The notes beneath the pieces were generated by a model. It made no database searches, had not been told where the DNA came from, and saw only the letters and a list, made by a program, of their open reading frames with translations. Of a stretch of 5,529 bases of DNA, positions 5,468 to 5,529 are shown one piece after another. A program made the translations under genes and the position numbers. The number at the start of each line of letters is the position of its first letter. Position 1 is the stretch's first letter. Origin of the DNA: Faecalimonas sp. (lineage in GTDB: Bacteria > Bacillota > Clostridia > Lachnospirales > Lachnospiraceae); the NCBI GenBank assembly GCA_020024645.1, contig JAHHTN010000098.1, forward strand, positions 1 through 5,529, in the 5' to 3' direction.

Positions 5468-5529
5468 ATGTCGGCAAAAAATTTAGATAGACAAGATCGT
5501 TTTAGAAATATCACAGTAGGTTTTCGAGT
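5468..5529 (+). CDS. Start of MobC-like mobilization protein, cut by window edge
   Basis: Only the first 20 codons are visible. The protein begins MSAKNLDRQDRFRN and continues ITVGFR, matching the start pattern of MobC/ribbon-helix-helix relaxosome accessory proteins (RxxRWRN-x-TVxFRVSPEE) common in Firmicute mobilizable elements. Such proteins bind oriT and assist the relaxase in nicking. AGAGGG lies 8 bases upstream, overlapping the integrase end, and the ATG is one base after the integrase stop. The family call rests on a short N-terminus, and the reading frame is open at the edge; a relaxase gene would be expected next. Confidence 0.6.
   Translation, partial: MSAKNLDRQDRFRNITVGFR

Larger units (their letters stand above)
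2897..5529. mobile_element. Left end of a guaA-integrated IME/ICE (incomplete)
   Basis: A contiguous module characteristic of integrative elements starts right after the guaA stop: non-coding end with arm-type repeats, terminator, leftward XRE repressor plus GIY-YIG gene, divergent promoter/operator region, excisionase-like gene, tyrosine integrase and the beginning of a MobC-like gene. The mob gene argues for a transferable element rather than a phage, although relaxase, coupling protein or a secretion system are not visible. The right end is outside the window, so mobilizable and fully conjugative elements cannot be told apart. Confidence 0.85.

Overview
The window looks like chromosome from a low-GC Gram-positive bacterium, most likely a clostridial/Lachnospiraceae-type Firmicute. 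The evidence is AT-rich codon use, strong AGGAGG-type ribosome binding sites and the relatives suggested by the protein sequences; no species can be named from the sequence alone. It holds one end of an integrated mobile element (an integrative mobilizable or conjugative element, IME/ICE) lodged at the 3' end of guaA.

Positions 1-2896 are host housekeeping DNA: the 3' nine-tenths of guaB (IMP dehydrogenase), then, 15 bp later, a complete guaA (glutamine-hydrolysing GMP synthase). Together they convert IMP to XMP to GMP. Their key catalytic residues are visible and both appear functional.

The character changes directly after the guaA stop. Positions 2897-3038 are non-coding and look like an element end: a short hairpin, a tandem TGGCAACA repeat with an 11-bp period typical of integrase arm-binding sites, and a strong 14-bp-stem terminator that separates guaA from the element. 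Next comes a leftward pair: a xenobiotic-response-element (XRE) family repressor (3461-3910) followed by a small GIY-YIG nuclease-like protein (3039-3446). A divergent control region (3911-4192) carries two near-consensus sigma-A promoters placed back to back, each with a 17-bp spacer, and four copies of a related operator-like motif. The rightward transcript starts with a roughly 140-nt leader that has an unusually GC-rich, hairpin-prone core. It then encodes a winged-helix excisionase-like protein (4193-4387), a tyrosine integrase (4393-5466) and, one base after the integrase stop, the beginning of a MobC-like mobilization protein cut off by the window edge.

The likely logic is that the XRE repressor holds the xis-int-mob operon off, and perhaps tunes itself, through the shared operators. 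On derepression, Xis and Int excise the element from guaA while the Mob genes prepare it for transfer. The least explained parts are the GIY-YIG protein co-expressed with the repressor, the four-site operator, and the GC-rich leader in front of xis, which could be a regulatory RNA or an origin of transfer.
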